From: Amycolatopsis balhimycina FH 1894
GTDB taxonomy: Bacteria; Actinomycetota; Actinomycetes; Mycobacteriales; Pseudonocardiaceae
Reading direction: 5' to 3'
DNA: 64,000 nt
NCBI RefSeq assembly: GCF_000384295.1
Contig: NZ_KB913037.1
Span: 846,762 to 910,761 of the forward strand
The translations under genes and the position numbers were made by a program. Positions 9,784-17,919 of this stretch are shown here, one piece after another (position 1 is the first letter of the stretch; each line of letters starts with the position of its first letter). The notes beneath the pieces were generated by a model that saw only the letters and a list, made by a program, of their open reading frames with translations, was not told the DNA's origin and searched no databases.

Positions 9784-9797
9784 CCCTCCCGCTCGTG

Positions 9798-9856
9798 AAG
9801 GCCGTGAATGGCACATTGAGGGACGTAGAGTCCGTGAATGTGCCATTCACGGCCTT
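9798..9856. repeat. Dispersed palindromic element, family A copy 1
   Basis: Perfect 20-bp arms at 9798-9817 (AAGGCCGTGAATGGCACATT) and 9837-9856 flank a 19-base loop that itself contains GGAC...GTCC. A second copy with the same GTGAATGGCACATT core and ATAGAG/GTAGAG loop is at 31160-31210. It lies 15 bp after a stop codon in a 397-bp gap. A bidirectional terminator role is possible. Because the arm sequence is conserved between two unrelated places, it looks like a dispersed element rather than a plain terminator. Confidence 0.8.
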
Positions 9857-10059
9857 TCCGCGTGCTGGGTTGGGTGGGCTGCGCGAGAAAGCTGGGGAAT
9901 GGGCTGAACCGGGGCGGGCCGGGGGCCGTGCTTGGGGTGAGGGCGTCTCGCACACGCCCTCCGGGGTCACCACGACGCAACGATCCGGGCCAGCCTCCGC
10001 CCGATCGGGACCGGGTACCCCGGCGAGCGGCCGTCGCGGCAACGGCCACCTCGCGCGGG

Positions 10060-10090
10060 CCCGTCCGGTATCCCCAGAATTCCGGACGGG
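10060..10090. repeat. Inverted repeat upstream of the esterase gene
   Basis: CCCGTCCGG at 10060-10068 and CCGGACGGG at 10082-10090 form a perfect 9-bp inverted repeat with a 13-base spacer, about 90 bp before the esterase start. It may be an operator or a weak hairpin. The rest of the 9857-10180 gap shows no gene that can be supported. Confidence 0.45.
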
Positions 10091-10180
10091 TCCGCCCCCG
10101 GCCCGCTGTCCGGGATCTTGTCCGCCGCCCTCACCTGATCAGCGGTCGCTGACCCGCAGGACACACGGGACGGTGGGGGT

Positions 10181-11401
10181 ATGCGACGCTTCCTGACCGT
10201 CGGCACGGCCGTCCTGGCGGGCTTCGGCATCCTCACGGCTTCCGGCAGCGCGAACCCGGAAAGCGCTCTCCCGGTCGTCGCCCAGCACGCCGTCGGCGGC
10301 TGGACGGGCACGTGGGCGGCGGCGCCCGCGGCCGCCGTGCCGAACACCCCGGACGGCTACCCGGGCTATTCGATCCGCAACGTCGTGCACACGAGCGCCG
10401 GGGGTGGCCGGGCACGCGTCCACCTCTCCAACGCCTTCGGGGCCGCTCCCCTGACCTTCGGGCACGTCACGATCGCGGTCCAGGGCACCGGCCCGGACGC
10501 CGCGGCGGGCACCCTGCGGCCGGTGACCTTCGGCGGCTCGCCGAGCGTCGTCGTGCCGGCCGGCGCCGAGGCGCTGAGCGACCCGGTGAGCCTGCGGGTG
10601 CCCGCCGACGCGAACCTGCTCGTGACGACGTACGTGCCGTCGAAGTCCGGCCCGGTCACCTACCACCCGGCAGCGTCGCAGACGTCGTATTTCACCCGCG
10701 CGGGCGACTTCGCCGCCAGCGAGTCCGGCGCCCCCTACACCGAGCAGGCGGCGGTGTGGCACTACGTTTCCGGCGTCGACGTCCAGGGCGGCGCCGAAGC
10801 CTCGATCGTGACACTGGGTGATTCGATCACCGACGGCGTCGGCTCGGCGGCCGGCGCGAACCACCGCTGGCCGGACTACCTCGCCGACCGGCTGCACGGC
10901 CGGTTCGGCGTGCTGAACGCCGGGATCAGCGCCAACCGGCTGCTGCTCGACGTACCCGGCTCCGGCGCCGGCCAGAACGCGCTCTCCCGCTTCGACCGCG
11001 ACGTGCTGGGCGTCGGCGGTGTGCGGACGCTGATCGTGCTGGAGGGCATCAACGACATCCAGCAGACCCCGCACCAGACCGACGCGAGCGCGATCACGTC
11101 GGCGTACCGCCAGCTGGTGGCTCAGGCGCACGCGCGTGGCATCCGCGTCCTCGGCGGCACGCTCACGCCGTTCAAGGGCTGGCGGGTCTACGACGAGACC
11201 CTGGAGGCGACCCGGCAGGCGGTGAACGCGTTCATCCGCACCAGCGGGGTGTTCGACGCGGTGATCGACTTCGACGCGGCGGTCCGCGACCCCGCCGATC
11301 CGCTGCGAATGCTGCCGGCGTACGACTCCGGTGACCACCTCCACCCGGGCGACGCGGGCTACGAGCGCATGGCCGCGGCGATCCGCCTGGACCGCCTCTG
11401 A
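10181..11401 (+). CDS. Secreted SGNH/GDSL-family hydrolase
   Basis: The 406-residue protein has an N-terminal signal peptide (MRRFLTVGTAVLAGFGILTA) and a beta-rich N-terminal domain. Its SGNH catalytic domain has block I TLGDSITDG (Ser215), an Asn block near VLNAGISANRLL, block III LEGINDI, and block V SGDHLHP with Asp385 and His388. These enzymes are extracellular esterases acting on acetylated polysaccharides or lipids; the exact ester is not predictable. ATG 10181 follows GGTGGGGG. It is monocistronic, and the convergent GNAT gene ends 12 bp away. Confidence 0.9.
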   Translation: MRRFLTVGTAVLAGFGILTASGSANPESALPVVAQHAVGGWTGTWAAAPAAAVPNTPDGYPGYSIRNVVHTSAGGGRARVHLSNAFGAAPLTFGHVTIAVQGTGPDAAAGTLRPVTFGGSPSVVVPAGAEALSDPVSLRVPADANLLVTTYVPSKSGPVTYHPAASQTSYFTRAGDFAASESGAPYTEQAAVWHYVSGVDVQGGAEASIVTLGDSITDGVGSAAGANHRWPDYLADRLHGRFGVLNAGISANRLLLDVPGSGAGQNALSRFDRDVLGVGGVRTLIVLEGINDIQQTPHQTDASAITSAYRQLVAQAHARGIRVLGGTLTPFKGWRVYDETLEATRQAVNAFIRTSGVFDAVIDFDAAVRDPADPLRMLPAYDSGDHLHPGDAGYERMAAAIRLDRL

Positions 11402-11413
11402 ACCGTCAGCGAT

Positions 11414-11956
11414 TCACGAGCCGCTGAGCGCGGCCACCGGCACCAGGTCGTCCACCAGCAGGTCCATCAGCAGGCCGTCGTGCCAGCTGCCGTCCGGGCC
11501 GCGCTCGTAGGAGCGCATCGTGCCGACCGGCCGGAAGCCGAGCGACTCGTAGAGCCGGATCGCCGCCTTGTTGTCGGCGGCGGGGTCGATCACCAGCCGG
11601 TGGTGCCCACGCACCGTGAACAGGTGTTCGGCGAGCGCGCGGATGGCGTCGGAGCCGAGGCCACGGCCCTGCCAGTCGGGGTGCACCGCGATGTCGATCC
11701 CGGCGTGCCGGTACTGGGGATCGGCCTCCTCGAAGGCGAGCTCGATCCCCACGACGACGTCGTCGTGCTCGACGGCGTAGGTCGTGGTGCCTTCGTCCGG
11801 GTCCAGCAGGTAGGACACCTGGGTGGCCACCGGCTCTTCGGCGTCCGCCCACCAGCGGGCGACTTCGGGGTGCGACAGGATCTCCTCGAACCGGGCGGCG
11901 TCCGAGGCGGCGGCAGGCCGCAGCCGGACACGGCTTCCGGTGATCAGGCCGGTCAT
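11414..11956 (-). CDS. GNAT N-acetyltransferase, AAC(6')-like
   Basis: The 180-residue product from ATG 11956 (MTGLITGSRVRLRPAAASD) is a GNAT acetyltransferase of the RimJ/AAC(6') type. It has VARWWADAEE near the N-terminus, the acetyl-CoA binding loop in VHPDWQGRGLGSDAI (QGRGLG), and DPAADNKAAIRLYESLGF near the C-terminus. A longer in-frame extension to 12178 lies inside the neighbouring toxin gene and has no family-like sequence, so it is rejected. The gene lies 49 bp downstream of the Rhs toxin on the same strand and may be co-transcribed. It occupies the place where an immunity gene is usually found but does not look like a typical immunity protein. Confidence 0.87.
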   Translation of the reverse strand: MTGLITGSRVRLRPAAASDAARFEEILSHPEVARWWADAEEPVATQVSYLLDPDEGTTTYAVEHDDVVVGIELAFEEADPQYRHAGIDIAVHPDWQGRGLGSDAIRALAEHLFTVRGHHRLVIDPAADNKAAIRLYESLGFRPVGTMRSYERGPDGSWHDGLLMDLLVDDLVPVAALSGS

Positions 11957-12005
11957 CGGCCCAGTGTCGACCCCCGGAAGCCGTCTGTCGAGCGGTTCCG
12001 CCGCG

Positions 12006-15000
12006 TCAGTCACCCATGTCGGTGTCCGAGTCGTCCCGCCGCGGCCGCTTGGCCGGCGGGGCGCCGTCCGGCGAGATCGGCGAGTGCACCGGGCCCGAGC
12101 CGGACGGGCCCGCCTGCGGGCCGGCGGCCGGCGGCTTCGCGCCACCGGGAACCTCCTGCCAGGTGTGCCAAGGGCCACCCTGCTTCGCGAAGTTGGGGTC
12201 GTTGCGGTCCCAGTACGCGCGATTCGCGCCGTCGCCCGGGCGCGGGCTCATGTAGCGGTCCTCGTGCGCGCCACTCGCGTTGGACCGCTCCTTGGACTCG
12301 ATGCCGTGGTAGGTGCTCGTCTCGCGGTTGTGCTTGAGGTTTTCCTCCCGGGTCCGGTCCTTCCCTTCCCGGTTCCAGTTCGAGCCCGCGGCCTCGTCGT
12401 GCCCGAGCACGCCGTTCTTGTGGCCCTTGATCTCGTTGCCGCTCGCACCCGTGTAGTTCTCACCGGGCTGCTTGGTGTCGAAGCGCCGGTTCGGGTCCAT
12501 CAGCCACTTCTTGTCCGGCTTCTTCCCACCCGGAACCGGCGAAAGCGCCGCGTCTTCCCACAGCGGGAGCATCTTGCCGTGGTCGTGCTTGGGATTCTCG
12601 TACCCGGCCGCGGTGCGCCGGTCGTACTTCTGCGCGTTGGTCCCGGGTTTCTTCGCGCCGTACTTCCCGGCCGGCGACATCTGCTGGTAGAGCCGTCCGC
12701 CCGGCGAGTGCTCCGTGACGACGTTGTTCGGGACGTTCGTCTTGATCGTCAGCTTCGGCTTCTGGCCGCTCGGACCACCCGCGGCGCCCTGCGCGCTCGT
12801 GCCGCCGTTCTTGCAGCTCTGGGGTGCGAGCCCGAGCGGGTCGACCCACGCGTGCGGGTTCTCGACGTAGGCGTGCGGGTTGGGCCCGGCGCCGAGGCCG
12901 ATCGGGTCCGGGCTGGCGTACCGCCCGGTCGACGGGTCGTAGTACCGGAAGAAGTTGTAGTGCAGCCCGCTCTCGGCGTCGAAGTACTGCCCGGCGAACC
13001 GCAGGGGCGTGCCCGCCCCCGTGCGGGTCTCCTCGACGGTCGCGCCCCACAGGCTCAGCCGCGAGAACCAGGCGACGGTGCCGCGGTCGTCGACCAGCTC
13101 GGCCGGCGCGCCCGACGGGTCGGCCACGACCAGGTGGAACTGCTCGCCGAGCAGCTCCTGCGGCGAGCGGAACTGCCGTTCCCGCTGGATCAGCGGCTGG
13201 AAGCCGTCCGGCTCGTAGTCCCACACGGTGACCCGGATGCCGGTGGCGTCCGAGTGGGCCTGCTCGACCAGGACCTGGTCGTCCCAGGTGAACTCGACGC
13301 GCTCGGCAACGCTCGTGCCGTCCGGGCCGAGCCGTTCCTTGCCGATCCGCCTGCCCAGCGGGTCGTAGGTGTACCGCCACTGGGTGCCGTCCGGGGTCCG
13401 CACCCCGGCGAGCCGGTCCTGCGGGCCCCAGGCGTACTGCCAGGTCCCCGCCGTCTCGGTCTCCCGGAGCACGAGACGGCCCCGGTCGTCGTGCGTGAAA
13501 CGGGTCCGCCCGGCCGTCCGGACCACCGTGCCGGCGAACGACCGCGGCCCGAGCGCGTCCTGGCTGCCCGAAGCCGGCCAGACGGCGTCGGTGACGTTGC
13601 CCGCCGCGTCGTAGGCGTACCGCTCGGACCAGCGCGGCGCCTGCACGCCGACGACGCGGGCACGCTGGTCCAGGGTGAACCCGCGCGGCCCGGTGAGCCG
13701 GTCCTGGACGCCGGTCAGCGCGCCGTCCGGCCGGTACGCGTAGGAACGCTGCTGGCTGAGCTGCCCCGTCGCGGCGGTGATCGTCTGCGAGAGCAGCTGC
13801 GCGTCCGGTGTCCACGCCTGGCTGATCGCCGCGCCGGAGTCGAGCGCGCGCCGGACCTCGCGGCCGGCGTGGTCGTGTTCGAACCGCAGGGTCCGGCCGC
13901 CCGTGTGCACGGCGACCGGCTGGTCCAGCGCGTCGTACTCCCAGACGCTCTCGGCGCCGGACGGCGTCCGGCGCCGGACCCGGCGGCCTAGTGCGTCGTA
14001 GCCCGACTCGACCGTGCGGCCGTTCACCGTTTCGGCGGTGACCCGGCCCGCGGCGTCCCGCTGGAACGTCACCCGCGTCCGGCCGTCGTCGGCTTCCAGG
14101 AGGTGCCCCACGGTGCTGTAGGTGTACCGCGTCGTGACCGGCCCGCAGATGTGCTCGACGACGTTGCCGGCCAGGTCGTGGCGGAAGGTCGTCGTCTCCC
14201 CGGCGTGCGTCCGGGCGACGAGCTGCCCGGCGGCGTCGTAGCGGTAGTCCACCGCTGTGCCGGCGAAGTCCGTCTCGCGCACCAGGTTGCCGGCCGCGTC
14301 GTACTCGTAGCGCCAGACGAGCCCCTGCTCGTTCGTGACGGCGGTGAGCCGCAGCATGGTGTCGTAGGCGAATTCGACGCGGCTGCCGTCCGGGCGGATC
14401 TCCGCCGCGGGCAGGTCGAAGTGCGTGGTCTCGGCCCGGGTGACCGCCCCGGCCGCGTCGGTGTACGCGACGCTGTTGCCTTCGCCGTCGAAGATCCACC
14501 GCTCGACGGCGCCGCTCGGGTGCCGGTGCCACGCGAGCCGGCCGTCGACCGTGTAGCCGAAGCGCTCCACGCTCCCCGACGGGTCGGTGATGGCCCGGAT
14601 CCGGCCGAACAGGTCGCGCTCGTACCGGGTCACGCGGCCGAGCGGGTCGGTGGTCGCGACCGGCAGGCCACTGGCGTCCGTCTCGACGAGCAGGGTGTTG
14701 CCCAGCGCGTCGGTGACGGCCGAGACGTTCCCCTCGCCGTCGTAGGCGTACCGGGTGGTGGCGCCGGCCGGATCGGTCACCGCGGTGAGGCTGCCGCGCT
14801 CGTCGTACTCCCAGCGCGTGACCACCCCGGGTGCTTCGGTCATCGTCAGCGGCAGGCCGAACCGGTTGCGCTCGAAGGTGATCTCGGCGCCGTCCGGCCG
14901 GGTGATGGTGACGAGGTGGCCCGCGTCGTCGTAGGCGTAGGCGGTCGTGCGGCCCAGCTGGTCGGTCTGGCGCAGGAGCCGGTCGTGGGCGTCCCACTCG

Positions 15001-17006
15001 TTGACGATCGCGCCGCCGGCGGGGCCGACCTCCTTGACCACCTGCCCGGCTTCGTTCAGGTGGAACTCGGTGCGGTGGCCCAGGGAATCCGTGGAGTGGG
15101 TGACGCGGTTTTCGGTGTCGTACGCCAACGTGCCGGTGAAGAACCCGCCGGCGCCTTCGGTGCGGACACAGCGTCCGTGCTGGTCGTAGGTGTAGCGGTA
15201 CCACTCGCCGTTGCGGTCGGTCCAGGCGGTGATCCGCCCCGCCGGGTCGTAGGTGTAGCGGAACGCCTGTCCGGTGCTGTTGGTGACCGCGGTGAGCTCG
15301 CCATCGGTGTAGCCGTAGCGCAGGAGCTCGACCTCGGTGCCGTCGGCGGCGACCGCGTGCAGCGCCGCGACCAGCCCACCGGCCGTCTCCACGCGGACGG
15401 TGTAGCCGCCGCTGTGCCGGATCTCGGTGGGCACGCCGCGGGAGTCGTGGGCGAACTCGATCCGGTTGCCGTGCCGGTCGCCGACCGAGGTCAGCGGCAG
15501 TTCCGGTCCGCCAGGGGCGAAGTACAGCACGTGCGCCCGCTCGAAGTCCTCGATCAGGTAGCCACCGTCGTCGGTGCGGGTCAGGCGCCGCTCGGGCCCC
15601 TGGTCACTGGTGGTCCAGACACCGACGAGCGGGTACGGGAACTTCTGGATCGTCCCGTCGGCCGCGGCGAAGGTCAGGCCGGCGTCGTCGACCGCCAGCC
15701 GCTGGTCCAATGTGGACACCCAGCTCGCGCCGAACCAGCGGCCGGCCCGGTGGGACGAGAAGTGCGTCCGCTCGACGGCCAGGGGCAGCACACCGAGGAA
15801 CTCGGCGTCGACCTCGCTCATCACCATCTGGCCGGTGGAGACGTCGATCGGGTCGGTCACGCACCGCGTGTTGTCCTGCGACCGCGGGTTCGGCTTCTCG
15901 TCCTTCAGCGGCGGTGGGCTGTTGTCCTTGCCCTTGCCCTTGCCACCCGAACCGGGTCCGTCGAGCCCGCGCGATCCGGTCGGGCCGTCGGGCGTGGGGT
16001 CCGGGCTCTTCGGGGAGTCTTCGGGCCCCTTCGACGCCGGTGGCGGGTCGGTCTTGGGTGGCGGGTCGGCCTTCGCGCCCGCCGCACTGGTGCTGTCGTC
16101 GCCCTTGGGCGGCGGGTCGGTCTTCGGGGGCGGGTCGGTCTTGGGTGGCGGGTCGGTCTTCGGGGGCGGCCCGCCATTGCCCTTCGGGCCGTCGTCGAGC
16201 CCCTTGGGGTTGCCCTTGATGTCGGCGTGCTTCGGCGGCGGCGCGGCCTTGCCCGGCTTGATGTTCCGCAACGCCTTCGCCGCGTCACCGAACAGATCGC
16301 CGGCCCGCTTCAGCAGCGGCATCAGCGCCTTCAACGCCGTCACCAGCCGCTTGACCAGGTTCGCGATCTTCGACGCCGTCTTCGCCACCGCGTTGATCAC
16401 CTGCGGGACGACCCAGGTCATCCCGATGCCCAGGGTGAACACCACCTGCAGTGCCCAGCTGATCAGGTGACCGATCAGCTCCGCGATGATGTCCCGCACC
16501 AACGCCCGCACGGCCGCGACGACTTCACCAGCGGTTTTGACCCCGCTGGAGGCGCCCTCGCAGCCCTTCTGAGCCGTGGTCAGCAGCGTCACCGTGTCCT
16601 GCGCCCGCTGCCGGTAGGCGTCCCCGGCGGTCCCCGTCCACGACGCGGTGTCGGTCTTGACCATCCCGGTCAGGTCCTCGCCGATGCTGCCCAGCTCGGT
16701 GGCGATGTTCTTCCACGTCTCCGACTGCGCGGCGATCTCATCGGCATTGCCGGTCAGCCCGTTGAGCGCTTCCTTCAACGGCCCGACGTGCTCGATCAGC
16801 CAGCCGACCCCGGCCGCCAGGATCGCGCCGAAGGGATCCATCGCCATCGACAGCGCGTCCAGGGCCGTGCCGACGGCACCCATCGCCACCGACGCCCAGT
16901 CACCACTCTCGATCGCCGACTTCAGATCATTCGCCGACTCCAGCAGCGAAATCCCCGAATACGCCTTCGTCGAATCCTTGGTCTCCGCGACCAACGGGTT
17001 CGCCAC
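12006..17006 (-). CDS. T7SS-linked WXG/Rhs polymorphic toxin with novel C-terminal domain
   Basis: The 1666-residue protein starts at GTG 17006, with GAAGG 9 bases upstream. Residues 1-240 are helical with a WXG-like turn SWTGTAGDAYR (about 125), then hydrophobic helices (about 165-220). About 252-370 is a Pro/Lys-rich linker with repeated PPPKTD. DUF6531 begins near 382 (TDPIDVSTGQMVMSEVDAEF). More than 25 YD/Rhs repeats follow, ending in the conserved core GRYASPDPIGLGAGPNPHAY at about 1360 and DPLGL at about 1393. The last 270 residues are the variable toxin region, containing KHDHGKMLPLWEDAA and GHDEAAGSNWNREGKDRTRE. The final tail is PPAKRPRRDDSDTDMGD. The toxin fold is not recognised; its His, Asp and Asn-rich motifs suggest a nuclease. 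It is last in the espG/PPE-like/EspC-like operon, implying type VII export. Confidence 0.9.
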   Translation of the reverse strand: MANPLVAETKDSTKAYSGISLLESANDLKSAIESGDWASVAMGAVGTALDALSMAMDPFGAILAAGVGWLIEHVGPLKEALNGLTGNADEIAAQSETWKNIATELGSIGEDLTGMVKTDTASWTGTAGDAYRQRAQDTVTLLTTAQKGCEGASSGVKTAGEVVAAVRALVRDIIAELIGHLISWALQVVFTLGIGMTWVVPQVINAVAKTASKIANLVKRLVTALKALMPLLKRAGDLFGDAAKALRNIKPGKAAPPPKHADIKGNPKGLDDGPKGNGGPPPKTDPPPKTDPPPKTDPPPKGDDSTSAAGAKADPPPKTDPPPASKGPEDSPKSPDPTPDGPTGSRGLDGPGSGGKGKGKDNSPPPLKDEKPNPRSQDNTRCVTDPIDVSTGQMVMSEVDAEFLGVLPLAVERTHFSSHRAGRWFGASWVSTLDQRLAVDDAGLTFAAADGTIQKFPYPLVGVWTTSDQGPERRLTRTDDGGYLIEDFERAHVLYFAPGGPELPLTSVGDRHGNRIEFAHDSRGVPTEIRHSGGYTVRVETAGGLVAALHAVAADGTEVELLRYGYTDGELTAVTNSTGQAFRYTYDPAGRITAWTDRNGEWYRYTYDQHGRCVRTEGAGGFFTGTLAYDTENRVTHSTDSLGHRTEFHLNEAGQVVKEVGPAGGAIVNEWDAHDRLLRQTDQLGRTTAYAYDDAGHLVTITRPDGAEITFERNRFGLPLTMTEAPGVVTRWEYDERGSLTAVTDPAGATTRYAYDGEGNVSAVTDALGNTLLVETDASGLPVATTDPLGRVTRYERDLFGRIRAITDPSGSVERFGYTVDGRLAWHRHPSGAVERWIFDGEGNSVAYTDAAGAVTRAETTHFDLPAAEIRPDGSRVEFAYDTMLRLTAVTNEQGLVWRYEYDAAGNLVRETDFAGTAVDYRYDAAGQLVARTHAGETTTFRHDLAGNVVEHICGPVTTRYTYSTVGHLLEADDGRTRVTFQRDAAGRVTAETVNGRTVESGYDALGRRVRRRTPSGAESVWEYDALDQPVAVHTGGRTLRFEHDHAGREVRRALDSGAAISQAWTPDAQLLSQTITAATGQLSQQRSYAYRPDGALTGVQDRLTGPRGFTLDQRARVVGVQAPRWSERYAYDAAGNVTDAVWPASGSQDALGPRSFAGTVVRTAGRTRFTHDDRGRLVLRETETAGTWQYAWGPQDRLAGVRTPDGTQWRYTYDPLGRRIGKERLGPDGTSVAERVEFTWDDQVLVEQAHSDATGIRVTVWDYEPDGFQPLIQRERQFRSPQELLGEQFHLVVADPSGAPAELVDDRGTVAWFSRLSLWGATVEETRTGAGTPLRFAGQYFDAESGLHYNFFRYYDPSTGRYASPDPIGLGAGPNPHAYVENPHAWVDPLGLAPQSCKNGGTSAQGAAGGPSGQKPKLTIKTNVPNNVVTEHSPGGRLYQQMSPAGKYGAKKPGTNAQKYDRRTAAGYENPKHDHGKMLPLWEDAALSPVPGGKKPDKKWLMDPNRRFDTKQPGENYTGASGNEIKGHKNGVLGHDEAAGSNWNREGKDRTREENLKHNRETSTYHGIESKERSNASGAHEDRYMSPRPGDGANRAYWDRNDPNFAKQGGPWHTWQEVPGGAKPPAAGPQAGPSGSGPVHSPISPDGAPPAKRPRRDDSDTDMGD

Positions 17007-17031
17007 TACACGACCTTCTTGTCGACTCGGG

Positions 17032-17580
17032 TCACCACGGGTTGTTGTCCTCGTCCTCCGGAGCGGTGGGCCGCCTCCGCGGCGCGGACGCCGGCGGAGC
17101 CGCGGGCGGGACGGCCGCGCCGCCCGCCGGAGACGGCGGCACCGGGCCGGGCTCGCCGGGTGCCGGCTGGTCGTCCGGCTCGTCCGGATCGGAGAACCGG
17201 CCGCGCAGGTTGTCGAGCAGCAGGGTGCGGGTCTCGCGATCCTCGTCACCGAGCTGCTCGGCCATCACCCCCGCGACGCGGTCGGCGATGCCGGCCTGCG
17301 CGCGGCGCATCGTCGTGAGGATCTGCCGCGAGAGTTCTTCCAGCGGGAACGACTTGACCTTGTTCGAGAACGTCAGGTCCGTGACCGTGCCATCCGCACC
17401 GACGGTGACGCTGACCGCGCCGTCAGGGCTGCTCGCGGTCAGCCGCAGCCGTTCGGTCTGCTCCTGCGCCGCCTGGTACTTCTGCGCCTTCACCGCGAAC
17501 CCGGCCGCCCAGTCGTCCATCCGGCGGATCGTCTCGTCGGGGTCCTGCATCAGGTCCCCCAAGCCGTTCGGGCCCGTCAT
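17032..17580 (-). CDS. YbaB/EbfC-like protein of the T7SS toxin operon
   Basis: The 182-residue product begins MTGPNGLGDLMQDPDETIRRMDDWAAGF. It has the YbaB pattern of a helix followed by the beta segment VSVTVGADGTVTDLTFSNKV, another helix with the LTTMRRAQAGIADRV stretch, then a disordered Pro-rich tail ending DNNPW. YbaB-fold proteins are small dimeric nucleoid-associated proteins. In actinobacteria a divergent branch accompanies ESX substrates and EspC-like proteins. The first four bases overlap the EspC-like stop (ATGA), and the toxin gene starts 25 bp downstream, so co-translation is likely. It may be a chaperone or adaptor for the toxin. Confidence 0.8.
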   Translation of the reverse strand: MTGPNGLGDLMQDPDETIRRMDDWAAGFAVKAQKYQAAQEQTERLRLTASSPDGAVSVTVGADGTVTDLTFSNKVKSFPLEELSRQILTTMRRAQAGIADRVAGVMAEQLGDEDRETRTLLLDNLRGRFSDPDEPDDQPAPGEPGPVPPSPAGGAAVPPAAPPASAPRRRPTAPEDEDNNPW

Positions 17581-17915
17581 GCCTTCACCTTCACTTCAGC
17601 CGGCGAGGCCGCGAGCTGACGCTCGAACGGCTGCGCGTTGCCTTCTTCCCCGTCGCGATAGGACTGCGCCGCGGTCTTGACGTTGTCGGAAAGCCCGCGC
17701 ACGCCCTCGACAGACGCGGACAGCGCGTCCTTCGCCTGTTCGCCCGTCGGCCGGATGATCGGCGGCAGGAACGCGCACAGCAGCCCGTAGGCGTGGTCCG
17801 ACATCGCCGTGTCGGACGCCGAAACGGCCGTGTTGAGCCGGTCCACCAGGCTGTCGACGTGGCTCGCGTGCGCGACCAGGTCGTCCGGTTCGACCTCGAA
17901 ACCGCCGGCCGTCAT
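17577..17915 (-). CDS. EspC-like ESX secretion-associated protein
   Basis: This 112-residue all-helical protein (MTAGGFEVEPDDLVAHASHVDSLVDRLNTAV) has the helix-turn-helix hairpin layout of the excreted virulence factor EspC / DUF2580 family. It carries a C-terminal YRDGEE that resembles the YxxxD/E signal of type VII substrates. It starts 4 bp after the PPE-like stop and overlaps the YbaB-like gene by 4 bp. It is likely a co-secreted partner or component for export of the downstream Rhs toxin. Confidence 0.8.
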   Translation of the reverse strand: MTAGGFEVEPDDLVAHASHVDSLVDRLNTAVSASDTAMSDHAYGLLCAFLPPIIRPTGEQAKDALSASVEGVRGLSDNVKTAAQSYRDGEEGNAQPFERQLAASPAEVKVKA

Positions 17916-17919
17916 GTGC

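Noticed and set aside
9857..10180. Small proteins on either strand in the gap before the esterase
   Set aside because: Frames are open only because of GC bias; no ribosome site or family pattern.
12006..12828. Named nuclease family for the Rhs tip (HNH, GHH, Ntox types)
   Set aside because: Candidate His/Asp motifs are present but none matches a family signature with confidence.
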